NCBI RefSeq assembly: GCF_023231945.1 | Contig: NZ_JAJLJH010000003.1 | Span: 434,001 to 498,000 of the forward strand | Direction of reading: 5' to 3' | DNA length: 64,000 bases | DNA from: Scleromatobacter humisilvae | GTDB lineage: Bacteria; Pseudomonadota; Gammaproteobacteria; Burkholderiales; Burkholderiaceae_C | Shown here: piece by piece, positions 34,655 through 43,502 of the stretch | Numbering within the stretch: position 1 is the first letter of the stretch | How the letters are laid out: each line of letters starts with the position of its first letter | Program-made: the position numbers and the translations under genes | Notes under the pieces: generated by a model | Seen by the model: only the letters and a program-made list of their open reading frames with translations | What the model was told of the DNA's origin: nothing | Database searches by the model: none

Positions 34655-35436
34655 CAGCGCGGCTCCGCTTCGGCGGCCACCCGCTCGCACGGCGGCGGCT
34701 CGCCCGGCTCGAGGTCGGCGGCGACGGTGCGGCGCTCGTCGAAGACGAAGCATTCGCCGCGCCACCCGGGCGCCGTGCCGCCGGTGGCCGCGAAGTAGCC
34801 GAGGATGCCGCCTTCCAGCTGCAGGACGTCGGGCAGCGCGCGTTCGCGCATGTAGAGCGCGGCCTTCTCGCAGCGGATGCCGCCGGTGCAGAAGCTCACC
34901 ACGGTCTTGCCGGCCAACTCGGCGCGATGGGCGTCGAAGGCGGCGGGGAAATCGGAGAACTTGTCGATGCGCCAGTCGTGCGCGCCCTCGAAGGTGCCGG
35001 CGTCGACCTCGAACGCGTTGCGGGTGTCGAGCAGGGCGACCTCGCGGCCGTCGTCGTCGCGGCCCTGCGCGAGCCAGCGCGCGAGCGTGGCCGGTTCCAC
35101 CGACGCCGCGCGGCCCTGCTGCGGCTGGATCGTCGGGTGGTTCATGCGGATCAGCTCGTTCTTGATCTTCACCTTCAGGCGCCTGAACGGCATCGTGTCG
35201 CTGAAGCTGTCCTTCGTCGGCAGGCCCGCGAACGGCGGCTCCGCGTGCAGCGCGTGCGCGATCCAGCCGCGCAGCGCCGGCTCCTCGCCGGCCATGAACA
35301 GGTTGATGCCCTCGTGGGCGATCAGCACGGTGCCCTTGAGGCCGGCGGCCTCGGCGCTGGCCTGGAGGCGGTCGCGCAGCGCGGGCAGGTCGTCGAGCTC
35401 GACGAAGCGGTAGGTGGAGATGTTGAGGAACGGCAT
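34654..35436 (-). CDS. trhO: tRNA uridine(34) hydroxylase, rhodanese-like (TrhO)
   Basis: 260 residues. TrhO (formerly YceA) makes 5-hydroxyuridine at the wobble position of tRNA with molecular oxygen. An acylphosphatase-like N-terminal domain (LNISTYRFVELDDLPALRDRL, LIAHEGINLFMAG) is joined to a rhodanese domain with the loop SFCTGGIRCEKAA, which holds the key cysteines. A C-terminal GECFVFDERRTV segment completes it. The start at 35436 was chosen because the family begins just before the first strand. It is upstream of and coupled to the hydrolase gene. Confidence 0.92.
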   Translation of the reverse strand: MPFLNISTYRFVELDDLPALRDRLQASAEAAGLKGTVLIAHEGINLFMAGEEPALRGWIAHALHAEPPFAGLPTKDSFSDTMPFRRLKVKIKNELIRMNHPTIQPQQGRAASVEPATLARWLAQGRDDDGREVALLDTRNAFEVDAGTFEGAHDWRIDKFSDFPAAFDAHRAELAGKTVVSFCTGGIRCEKAALYMRERALPDVLQLEGGILGYFAATGGTAPGWRGECFVFDERRTVAADLEPGEPPPCERVAAEAEPR

Positions 35437-35560
35437 GGGAACGGCAGTCGAGGATGCATTTTCGCCTGCTCGGCCGGCCTGTGCGCCTAGCACAGCTTTT
35501 CGGGCGAAAACTGCCCATTCCGCGCCGGGCGCCCTGCGCCCGGCTCCCTACAATCGGTGC

Positions 35561-38500
35561 ATGGCCTTCGTTCACCTGCGCACCCATTCCGAGTTCTCCG
35601 TCGTCGACGGCACGCTACGCATCGACGACGTGGCGCCGGCGGCCAAGGCGGACGGGCAGGTGGCGCTCGGCATCACCGACTTGTCCAACCTGTTCGGCGC
35701 CATCAAGTTCTACAAGGCCTGCCGCGGCAAGGGCGTCAAGCCCATCATCGGCGTCGACGTGTGGATGGATCCGCTGCCCGACGCCGCCGACCGCGTGCCG
35801 ACCCGCCTGGCCCTGCTGGTGCAGGACAGGCAGGGCTACCTCAACCTGTGCGAGCTGCTGGGCCGCAGCTGGACGAAGAACGTCCAGCGCGCGCAGGCCT
35901 GGGTGCGCTGGGACTGGCTGGAGGAACTCGGCGGCGGGATGATCGCGCTGTCCGGCGCCGATCTCGGCGTGGTCGGCCAGGCGCTGCTGGGCGGCGACAC
36001 GGCGCGCGCCGAGGCCGCGGCGCAGGAACTTGCTCGCATCTTCCCGGGCCGCTTCTATCTCGAGCTGCAACGCGCCGGCCTGCCCACGCACGAGGCCCAC
36101 GTGCGCGCCACGGTGCCGCTCGCCGCCCGGCTGCAGATCCCGGTCGTGGCCACGCACCCGGTGCAGTTCCTCGAGCCGGACGACTTCGACGCCCACGAGG
36201 CGCGCGTGTGCATCGCCGAAGGCGAGACGCTGGCCAACCCGCGCCGCGTCAAGCGCTTCACGCGCGAGCAGTACTTCAAGTCGCAGGCGCAGATGGAGGC
36301 GCTGTTCGCCGACATCCCGTCGGCCATCGCCAATTCGGTGGAGATCGCGCGCCGCTGCAACCTCACGCTGGCGATGGGCAAGAACTACCTGCCCAACTTC
36401 CCCACGCCGATCTTGGCCGACGGCAGCGCGATGCCCATGGGCGACTACTTCCGCCAGCTGAGCTTCGACGGGCTGGAGGAACGCCTGCTGCAGCTGTTCC
36501 CCGATGTCGCGAAGCGCGACGCGAAGCGACCCGAGTACGTCGAGCGCCTCGAGTTCGAGATCAAGACGATCCTGAACATGGGCTTCCCGGGCTACTTCCT
36601 GATCGTGTCGGACTTCATCCTGTGGGCGAAGACGCATGGCTGCCCGGTGGGCCCGGGGCGGGGATCGGGCGCCGGCTCGCTGGTCGCCTACGCGCTCAAG
36701 ATCACCGACCTCGACCCGCTCGAGTACAAGCTGCTGTTCGAACGCTTCCTCAATCCGGAACGCGTTTCGATGCCCGACTTCGACATCGACTTCTGCCAGG
36801 GCAACCGCGACCGCGTCATCGACTACGTCAAGGACAAGTACGGCCGCGACGCCGTCAGCCAGATCGCCACCTTCGGCACCATGGCGGCCAAGGCGGCGCT
36901 GCGCGACATCGGGCGGGTGCTGGGCATGGGCTACGGCCACGTCGACTCGATCGCCAAGCTGATCGTCGCGCCCCCGGGCAAGACGGTGACGCTGGCCAAG
37001 GTGCCCGCGGATCCGGATCCGGGCATCGTGTACGCGCGCAAGGAGGCCCCCGAGATCGACCAGCGCGAGGCCGCCGAAGAAGAAGTCGCCGAGCTGCTGG
37101 CGCTGGCCACGCGCGTCGAGGGCATCGTGCGCAACATCGGCATGCACGCCGGCGGCGTGCTGATCGCGCCCGGCAAGATCACCGACTTCTGCCCGCTGTA
37201 CCAGCAACCGGGCAGCGAGTCGGCGGTGAGCCAGTTCGACAAGGACGACGTCGAGGCCATCGGCCTGGTCAAGTTCGACTTCCTGGGCCTGGCCACGCTG
37301 ACCATCCTCGAGCTCGCGAAGGACTTCATCCTGGCGCGTCGCCCCGACCGCGCCGGCTTCAACTTCGAATCGCTGACGCTGGACGACCCGAAGGTCTACC
37401 GCCTGTTCTCGGACGGCCTGACCGAGTCGGTGTTCCAGTTCGAATCGCGCGGCATGCAGGGCATGTTGCGCGATGCCAAGCCCAGCCGCTTCGGCGACCT
37501 GATCGCGCTGGTGGCGCTGTACCGACCGGGCCCGATGGACCTGATTCCCACCTTCGTCGCGCGCAAGCACGGCAAGGAGACGGTGGAGTACCCGCATCCG
37601 CTGGTCGAGCCGGTGCTGTCCGAGACCTACGGCATCATGGTCTACCAGGAGCAGGTGATGCAGACCGCCCAGGTGCTGGGCGGTTACTCGCTGGGCGGCG
37701 CCGACATGCTGCGCCGCGCAATGGGCAAGAAGAAGGCCGAGGAGATGGCCAAGCATCGCGAGATCTTCCGCGAGGGCGCCGCCAAGAACAAGATCGACGC
37801 GGACGAGGCCGACAAGATCTTCGACCTGATGGAGAAGTTCGCGGGCTACGGCTTCAACAAGTCGCACGCCGCCGCCTACGCGCTGCTGTCGTACCACACG
37901 GCCTGGCTGAAGGCGCATTGCCCCGCGGAGTTCTACGCGGCCAACATGACCATCGAAATGGGCGACAGCGAGAAGCTCAAGGTACTTCTCGCCGATGCCA
38001 AGCAGTTCGGCATCTCGTTCGTCTCGCCCGACGTCAACGTCTGCGTGCACCGCTTCGAGCCGGCGCCGGGGCGCGCCGGCGACAAGCTGATCCACTACGG
38101 CCTGGGCGCCGTCAAGGGCACGGGGCAGGGCGCGGTCGAGGCGATCGTGGCCGCCCGCGAGGGCCGCACCGAGCAAAGCGATGTCGCGCGTCCGTTCAGC
38201 AGCATCTTCGACTTTGCCAAGCGGGTCGACCGCTCGCGTGTCAACAAGCGCGTGGTCGACGCGCTGGTCAAGGCCGGGGCCTTCGACCCGCTGCATCCCG
38301 ACCGCGCCTGCACGCTCGCCAGCGTGGGCCTGGCCTTCGAATGGGCCGACGCCCAGGCCGCGCACGCGCAGCAGTCGGGGCTGTTCGACTTCGGCGGCGC
38401 CGACGAGCACGGCGCGTCCACGCAGGAGCCGGCGCTCGTGCAGGCCGAGCCCTGGAGCATCCGCGAGAAGCTCACGCTGGAGAAGACCGCCATCGGCTTC

Positions 38501-39109
38501 TACCTGTCGGGTCACATGTTCGACCAGTACGAGCCCGAGGTGCGCAAGTTCTGCAAGCGCCGCATCGCCGACCTGATCGACTCGCGCGAACCGCAGGTGC
38601 TGTGCGGCATCGTCAGCGACCTGCGCATCATCAACGGCCAGCGCGGGCGCGTGGCCATCTTCAAGGTGGACGACCGCAGCGAGGCGATCGAGGCCGTGGC
38701 CAACGAGGAATTGCTGGACGCCAACCGCGACGCGCTGCGCGACGACGAACTGCTGGTGGTGCAGGGCAAGGTGCAGCCGGATCGCTTCTCCGGCGGCCTG
38801 CGGCTCAACGTCACGCAGATCTGGGATCTCGCGGCGGCGCGCGCGCGCTTCGGCCGCTACCTGTCGGTGCAGGCCGACGGCAACATCGGCCCGCTGACCG
38901 AGCTCGTCAAGCAATGGCCGGCGCGGCGATCCAGCACCGAGCACGGCGAGTCCGTGCACGGCCTGGGCGTGCGCGTGAAGGTGCGCACGCAGGGGGCGGC
39001 GGCCGAACTCGACCTGGGTGACCAGGGCCGCTTCTGGCCCAGCGACGACGCGCTCGCCCGCTGGAAGCAGATCATGCCGACCCAGTCGCCGCAGGTGGTC
39101 TACGACTGA
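35561..39109 (+). CDS. dnaE: DNA polymerase III subunit alpha
   Basis: 1182 residues, the replicative polymerase. An N-terminal PHP domain opens with FVHLRTHSEFSVVDG. The palm has GPGRGSGAGSLVAY and the catalytic acids in PDFDIDF (about residues 405-411). A helix-hairpin-helix region and an OB fold (VLCGIVSDLRIINGQRGRVAIF) follow, and a C-terminal tau-binding part ends the protein. The start at 35561 is set by the PHP motif; an upstream in-frame extension would overlap the trhO promoter region. It is a single gene here, not in an operon. Confidence 0.98.
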   Translation: MAFVHLRTHSEFSVVDGTLRIDDVAPAAKADGQVALGITDLSNLFGAIKFYKACRGKGVKPIIGVDVWMDPLPDAADRVPTRLALLVQDRQGYLNLCELLGRSWTKNVQRAQAWVRWDWLEELGGGMIALSGADLGVVGQALLGGDTARAEAAAQELARIFPGRFYLELQRAGLPTHEAHVRATVPLAARLQIPVVATHPVQFLEPDDFDAHEARVCIAEGETLANPRRVKRFTREQYFKSQAQMEALFADIPSAIANSVEIARRCNLTLAMGKNYLPNFPTPILADGSAMPMGDYFRQLSFDGLEERLLQLFPDVAKRDAKRPEYVERLEFEIKTILNMGFPGYFLIVSDFILWAKTHGCPVGPGRGSGAGSLVAYALKITDLDPLEYKLLFERFLNPERVSMPDFDIDFCQGNRDRVIDYVKDKYGRDAVSQIATFGTMAAKAALRDIGRVLGMGYGHVDSIAKLIVAPPGKTVTLAKVPADPDPGIVYARKEAPEIDQREAAEEEVAELLALATRVEGIVRNIGMHAGGVLIAPGKITDFCPLYQQPGSESAVSQFDKDDVEAIGLVKFDFLGLATLTILELAKDFILARRPDRAGFNFESLTLDDPKVYRLFSDGLTESVFQFESRGMQGMLRDAKPSRFGDLIALVALYRPGPMDLIPTFVARKHGKETVEYPHPLVEPVLSETYGIMVYQEQVMQTAQVLGGYSLGGADMLRRAMGKKKAEEMAKHREIFREGAAKNKIDADEADKIFDLMEKFAGYGFNKSHAAAYALLSYHTAWLKAHCPAEFYAANMTIEMGDSEKLKVLLADAKQFGISFVSPDVNVCVHRFEPAPGRAGDKLIHYGLGAVKGTGQGAVEAIVAAREGRTEQSDVARPFSSIFDFAKRVDRSRVNKRVVDALVKAGAFDPLHPDRACTLASVGLAFEWADAQAAHAQQSGLFDFGGADEHGASTQEPALVQAEPWSIREKLTLEKTAIGFYLSGHMFDQYEPEVRKFCKRRIADLIDSREPQVLCGIVSDLRIINGQRGRVAIFKVDDRSEAIEAVANEELLDANRDALRDDELLVVQGKVQPDRFSGGLRLNVTQIWDLAAARARFGRYLSVQADGNIGPLTELVKQWPARRSSTEHGESVHGLGVRVKVRTQGAAAELDLGDQGRFWPSDDALARWKQIMPTQSPQVVYD

Positions 39110-39242
39110 TCGGGAGTTAGGGATGAAACCGCGGCAACCTGCAATTCCTTCCCGTTGTGTTGCTGCGCTTTACGCGCCAGACGGACAACTGTCACCAACC
39201 TGAAAGCGTTGCTCAAGGGCTCCCGTCTAACATAGAGCCGAC

Positions 39243-39926
39243 ATGAAACGCCGCCTGATCGCCGCTGCTGGATTCACGCTTGCCTCTGCTTGCGGGCTGG
39301 CGAGTGCGGCGCCGTGGACGGTGATCGTGCAGCCCGGCGTGTACGGCCGCGTGGCCATCGGCGGCTATGCGGAGCCGCCGCAGGTCGTTGCGCCGCAGCC
39401 GGTCATGGCCGTCGACAACGGCTATGGCCAGGTGGTGGAAGAGGTGGTCGATCCGGCCTATGCCACCGACCAGCCGCCGGTCTATCTGTGGGTGCCCGAA
39501 TACCAGCGCACGCATTGGGCACAGTACAGCCGCGAGTACGGGGCGTACGGCGTGCCGGTCTACTTCGTGGACGACCGCTGGTATCGCGCCAACGTCCTGG
39601 GCCGCAACTGGACGCCGGAGCAGCGCGCGTGGACGCCGCAGCAATGGGCGGAGCAGGATCGCCTTGCCCGCGACCGCCTCGAGCGCCAGCGTTTCGAGCA
39701 GCAGCGCGCCGAGCAACAGCAGCGCTGGAACAACCAGCGCGCATGGTACGGGCGGCAGCCGCAGCAGACCGCGGCAGCCTCGCAGCCGCGCGAGGGCGCG
39801 CGCGGCGAACTGGGCCTGGTCGACAACCGCCGGGCCGACAGCCGTGCCGAGGAGCGTGCCGCTCGTCGCGCGCCGGGCGGCTTCGAACACGGCCACGGCG
39901 GCGGCGGCGGAGGCCGCGACCATTGA
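39243..39926 (+). CDS. Exported Gln/Arg-rich protein of unknown function
   Basis: 227 residues. A signal peptide ends near ASA-A (about 23). The N-terminal part has tyrosine/tryptophan-rich turns (PVYLWVPEYQRTHWAQY, DDRWYRANVLGRNW). The C-terminal half is a charged Gln/Arg/Glu helix (ERQRFEQQRAEQQQRW), followed by a His/Gly tail. Similar proteins are common beside dnaE in Burkholderiales only in my recollection. Function unknown. Confidence 0.7.
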   Translation: MKRRLIAAAGFTLASACGLASAAPWTVIVQPGVYGRVAIGGYAEPPQVVAPQPVMAVDNGYGQVVEEVVDPAYATDQPPVYLWVPEYQRTHWAQYSREYGAYGVPVYFVDDRWYRANVLGRNWTPEQRAWTPQQWAEQDRLARDRLERQRFEQQRAEQQQRWNNQRAWYGRQPQQTAAASQPREGARGELGLVDNRRADSRAEERAARRAPGGFEHGHGGGGGGRDH

Positions 39927-40167
39927 GCCCTTCGCGCGCCGCGCCCGCCCACGCGTGACGCGCGCGGGGCGCGCAGCTTGCGACGTCGCCGGATGGCATC
40001 GCAGTCGACGGCGCGCTGCACGTCCTCGTCCGGTCGCTGCCGACGCCCGCTGAAGCCCGAGCCGCGTCGCGTCGGATCGACGACGCGTCCGCGCCCTCGT
40101 TGCGGCCCCGCCAACCCCGCGTTGTCTCGGCTACCCGGCGCCCGCCGCCTCGCCGATACTGCGCGCC

Positions 40168-41376
40168 ATGCACGCAGCAGCATCCACTACCGGCTTGATC
40201 CTCACGGGCGGCGGCGCCCGCGCCGCCTACCAGGTGGGCGTGCTGCACGCCATCCACCGCATCCGCCGCGAGGCCGGCGCGCCTCCCGGCAATCCGTATC
40301 CGGTGCTGGCCGGCACCTCGGCCGGCGCGCTCAACGCCGCGGCGCTCGCCACCGATGCCGACGATGCCGACGCCGGCATCGCCAAGCTGGTGCGCGTGTG
40401 GGAGAACATGCATGTGGCGCAGGTCTATCGCACCGACTCGTTCGGCGTGATCCGCACCGGCGCGAAGTGGCTCACGATGATGTCGATGGGCTGGGCGATC
40501 GCGCGCATGCGCAAGCTGCGTCCGCGATCGATGCTGGACAACGCGCCGCTGCACCGGCTGCTCGCCGAGATGATCGACCTCGACCGCATCGGCCACCTGG
40601 TCGCCGACGGCCACCTGAAGGCGCTGGCGGTGAGTGCGTCGAGCTACACCTCGGGCACGCACGTGACGTTCTACCAGTCCGCGGCCGAGCACGAGCCGTG
40701 GATCCGCTCGAACCGCCTCGCGGTGCAGGGCGAGCTGACCATGGCGCACCTGCTCGCGTCGGCGGCGATCCCGTTCATGTTTCCCGCCGTGACGCTGCCG
40801 CTGCAGGGCTCGTACGAGTGGTTCGGCGACGGCTCGATGCGCCAGACGGCGCCGATCTCGCCGGCGATCCACCTGGGCGCCGACCGCATCCTGGTGATCG
40901 GCGCCGGCCGCATGCGCGAGCCGGCGGGGCCGCGCATCATGGGGCCGTCGGCGTACCCGTCGATCGCCCAGATTGGCGGCCACGCGCTGTCCAGCATCTT
41001 CCTGGACGCGCTCGCCGTGGACGCCGAGCGCCTGCAGCGCATCAACGCCACGCTGTCGCTGATACCCGAGGAGGTACGCGCCCAGGCCGCGCTCAAGCCG
41101 GTGCGCCTGCTGCTGATCTCGCCGTCGGAACGCCTGGACGACATCGCCGCGCGCCATCTCGACGCGCTGCCCAGCTCGATCCGCGCGCTGCTGGGCGGCA
41201 TCGGCGTGTCGGGCGGCGGCCCCGGCAGCAATGGCTCGGCGCTGGCCAGCTACCTGCTGTTCGAGCAGGCCTACACGCGCGAACTCATGGCCCTCGGCGA
41301 GAGGGACACCCACGCGCGGCGCGGCGAGGTGCTCGATTTCTTCGATCTCGAGCCGCCGGGATCCACGAACGGATGA
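40168..41376 (+). CDS. Patatin-like phospholipase
   Basis: 402 residues. The oxyanion loop GGGARAAYQVGVL comes first. The nucleophile lies in GTSAG (Ser51), and the catalytic Asp221 in DGSMRQ completes the Ser-Asp dyad. A C-terminal helical extension (about 300-402) is typical of the RssA/YjjU-type bacterial patatins. They hydrolyse membrane phospholipids, in the cytoplasm in this case since there is no signal peptide. Its stop overlaps the start of a truncated GNAT gene (ATGA). Confidence 0.93.
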   Translation: MHAAASTTGLILTGGGARAAYQVGVLHAIHRIRREAGAPPGNPYPVLAGTSAGALNAAALATDADDADAGIAKLVRVWENMHVAQVYRTDSFGVIRTGAKWLTMMSMGWAIARMRKLRPRSMLDNAPLHRLLAEMIDLDRIGHLVADGHLKALAVSASSYTSGTHVTFYQSAAEHEPWIRSNRLAVQGELTMAHLLASAAIPFMFPAVTLPLQGSYEWFGDGSMRQTAPISPAIHLGADRILVIGAGRMREPAGPRIMGPSAYPSIAQIGGHALSSIFLDALAVDAERLQRINATLSLIPEEVRAQAALKPVRLLLISPSERLDDIAARHLDALPSSIRALLGGIGVSGGGPGSNGSALASYLLFEQAYTRELMALGERDTHARRGEVLDFFDLEPPGSTNG

Positions 41377-41468
41377 CGATCTCCGCGGAGCCGTCGTTCG
41401 CCGTCCGCCGCGCGCGGGCGGGGGATGCCGGCGAGATCCATCGGCTCCACGCGCAACCCGACCAGTAG
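41373..41468 (+). pseudogene. Truncated GNAT acetyltransferase remnant
   Basis: The ATG at 41373 overlaps the patatin stop and opens a 31-codon frame ending at TAG 41466. The peptide (FAVRRARAGDAGEIHRLHAQP) is the usual first strand and helix of a GNAT acetyltransferase. No continuing GNAT sequence is apparent in any frame over the next 250 bases, so the rest seems deleted. The overlap shows it was once co-translated with the patatin gene. Confidence 0.55.
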
Positions 41469-41660
41469 GCGATGTCGGCGCCCGCGCTGTGGCGCGGGCA
41501 GGGGTGTGGGCGAGCGTCCTGGCGGCGACAGGCCGGAGTCAGATGCTCGAGGTGCCGGAGAAACAGACCCCAGCTTCCCCTGCCGCTGACGATCCGCGAG
41601 CCAGGAACCGCCCGCGCGCGGCGCGGGCAAGAAGCCGCCTCGGCAAACCGGCGACAACTC
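41469..41660. other. Gene-free stretch between GNAT remnant and comEA-like terminator
   Basis: No open frame here looks coding on either strand. It is the inner part of a 349-base gap between the patatin stop and the HhH gene. It begins with a GCGCCCGCGC-type G+C-rich segment, as intergenic repeats in this window do. It probably represents the scar of the deleted GNAT gene. Confidence 0.4.
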
Positions 41661-41688
41661 AAATGGAAACGCCCCGCGAACGGGGCGT
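41661..41688 (-). terminator. Rho-independent terminator of the HhH gene with UUCG tetraloop
   Basis: On the minus strand, ACGCCCCG-TTCG-CGGGGCGT is followed by TTCCATTT. The 8-base perfect stem closed by a very stable UUCG loop and the following T-rich tract make a clear intrinsic terminator, 37 bases after the HhH stop. Confidence 0.85.
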
Positions 41689-41725
41689 CATCGTCGGGCT
41701 CGGCGGGCACGAGGCCCGCGTCAGC

Positions 41726-42307
41726 TCACTTCTTGGCAGCCGAGGCCGCCGACGCCTTGGCAGCAGCCTTGTCGGCCTTCTTCTGCGCGGCGGCGGAGGC
41801 CTTGTCGGCCTTGGCTTGAGCCGCGGCGGCCTTCTTCATTTCCTTGGCGCTGCTGGCCGGCGCGGCCGGAGCGGCGGCGGTGGCGGGCTTGGCGACGACG
41901 GCGGGCGTCGCCGGAGTCGTCGTGGCGGTCGGCTTGGCGTTGGCGGCCGGGGTCGGCAGCGGAGCCGGCGCGGGCGTCGTGGCCTTGGCGGGCACCGCGG
42001 CCGGGGCCGTCGGCTTCGCCGGCGCGGCGGGCGCCGCGGGCGCGCCGGCCATGGCGGCGCCGTTGACGGTCAGGCCGGCGGCAGACATCTTGGCCGCGTT
42101 CTTGTCGCCGATGCCCTTGACGCGCGTGACCAGGTCCGGCCAGTCCTTGAACGGGCCGTTGGCGCGCTCGGCGATGATCTTGGCGGAGATGGCCGGGCCG
42201 ATGCCCTTGATGGCCTCCAGGTCGGCCTGCGAGGCGTTGTTGGCGTCCGCCGCGAACACCGAGAAGGCGAGGAAGGCCATCAGGGCCACGAGAATGCGTT
42301 TGATCAT
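41726..42307 (-). CDS. ComEA-like helix-hairpin-helix protein with Lys/Ala/Pro tail
   Basis: 193 residues. A signal peptide ends near FA-A (about 20). A helix-hairpin-helix pair follows (about 23-85, NNASQADLEAIKGIGPAISAKII and VTRVKGIGDKNAAKM), the DNA-contact unit of ComEA, the periplasmic DNA-uptake protein. The remaining half is a low-complexity Pro/Ala/Thr tract turning into a Lys/Ala repeat (AKADKASAAAQKKADKAAAK) like the tail of histone H1. Most ComEA homologues here lack such a tail. The start at 42307 was picked for the signal peptide. Confidence 0.85.
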   Translation of the reverse strand: MIKRILVALMAFLAFSVFAADANNASQADLEAIKGIGPAISAKIIAERANGPFKDWPDLVTRVKGIGDKNAAKMSAAGLTVNGAAMAGAPAAPAAPAKPTAPAAVPAKATTPAPAPLPTPAANAKPTATTTPATPAVVAKPATAAAPAAPASSAKEMKKAAAAQAKADKASAAAQKKADKAAAKASAASAAKK

Positions 42308-42461
42308 GGTGCGTCCTTGGGTGGGAGAGCGTTGTGCGCGCTTCAGGGGCGCTGCGGCCCGTTGCGGGCCCGGAATCGAGCGCCGCATGCAGTGTCAACG
42401 CGGGGCGTGACCGCAGGTTGACCCGCTCTTCACGTTTCGTTCACATGGCGTGAACGGCGCC

Positions 42462-43502
42462 TCACGCCTGTTGCACGTCCGCCAATATGCGCGTGACCAA
42501 GGTCTCGCACCAGTGCGCGTTGGTGAAGCGCTGCGCCTCGGCGCTGGCCAGGAACTCGCGGATGCCCTGCTGGTACATCGCGAAATGGCCGGCATCGATG
42601 CGCTCGATGAAGGCGAGCATCTCGTTGGGCGTCCTGAACTGGTCGCCGTCGATGAAGCAGTCCTCCGGGATCGGCGGCCGCGAGTGCGCCGTGCCGATGT
42701 AGACGGGCACGCAGCCGCTGGTCAGGCAGTCGAAGATCTTCCCGCTCAGGTAGCCGGGGCTGCCGCGTGAGTCTTCGTAGCAGATGGAAAAGCGCGCGCG
42801 GTCCAGCACCTCGTGCTTGTGGTCGACCTTGCCGCGCCAGCTCGGGAAGGCCGCGGGCGCATCGGGCGCCAGGCGGCGGCGCCACTCGTTGACGCGCCGG
42901 GTGACGCGGCCCAGCGGGCCCGGCTCGGCGGCGGGGACGTCCCAGCCCGCGCCGAACAGCGCGAAGCGGTCGGGCGCCTGCACCTCGAAGTAGCGGATCG
43001 CCTCGATGCGCCGCTGCTGCAGGCTGCGCGGATCGGGACGCGGCAGCGCGTCGTTGGACGCGACCAGCACGCAGAACAGGTCGCGCTCCTTGAAGTCGGG
43101 GACGTCGCGCGGCGCGAGGTCGTTCGGATGATCCAGCGCGACGACGTGGTCGTGGTCGATCAGCGCCTCGTTGCTCGTGAACAGCTTGCGGTAGCGCGCC
43201 AGCTCCACGAGGTTGCCGTTGATCGGCCGCACGATGGCATCCTCGTGCAGGTAGGCGTAGCTGAGCGGGTGGCCGACACGGCGCTGCGCGTCCAGGTGCA
43301 GCTCGAACTCCACCTCGCGGTCGGCGTTGACGTCGCGCGTGTTGAGCTCGACGCCCTCGACGGCGAAGCGGTCGCGCAGCTGGCGCCACGGCAGGAGGAC
43401 GTCGCGCCCGTCGGCGCGGAACGGCGCGTTGGCGCGCAGGCGGTCGACCACCAGCGTCGCGTAGCGCATGGGCGCGAGGATGGCCGTCTCCGGACCACTC
43501 AT
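42462..43502 (-). CDS. GT10-like glycosyltransferase (fucosyltransferase fold)
   Basis: 346 residues. The C-terminal part carries the GT10 donor-binding pattern: RARFSICYEDSRGSPGYLSGKIFDCLTSGCVPVYIG, with the usual acceptor-side PPIPEDCFID after it. GT10 enzymes typically transfer fucose to GlcNAc in LPS or glycans; the donor here is unknown. The ATG at 43502 overlaps the preceding gene's stop (ATGA), coupling it to another transferase-like gene. No membrane segment is visible, so it probably acts on the cytoplasmic face. Confidence 0.8.
   Translation of the reverse strand: MSGPETAILAPMRYATLVVDRLRANAPFRADGRDVLLPWRQLRDRFAVEGVELNTRDVNADREVEFELHLDAQRRVGHPLSYAYLHEDAIVRPINGNLVELARYRKLFTSNEALIDHDHVVALDHPNDLAPRDVPDFKERDLFCVLVASNDALPRPDPRSLQQRRIEAIRYFEVQAPDRFALFGAGWDVPAAEPGPLGRVTRRVNEWRRRLAPDAPAAFPSWRGKVDHKHEVLDRARFSICYEDSRGSPGYLSGKIFDCLTSGCVPVYIGTAHSRPPIPEDCFIDGDQFRTPNEMLAFIERIDAGHFAMYQQGIREFLASAEAQRFTNAHWCETLVTRILADVQQA

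Noticed and set aside
35615-38959. A 1114-codon open frame antisense to dnaE
   Set aside because: It is a mirror of dnaE codon bias in a very G+C-rich genome. The translation is low-complexity (Arg/Ala/Gly/His) without domains, while dnaE on the other strand is complete.
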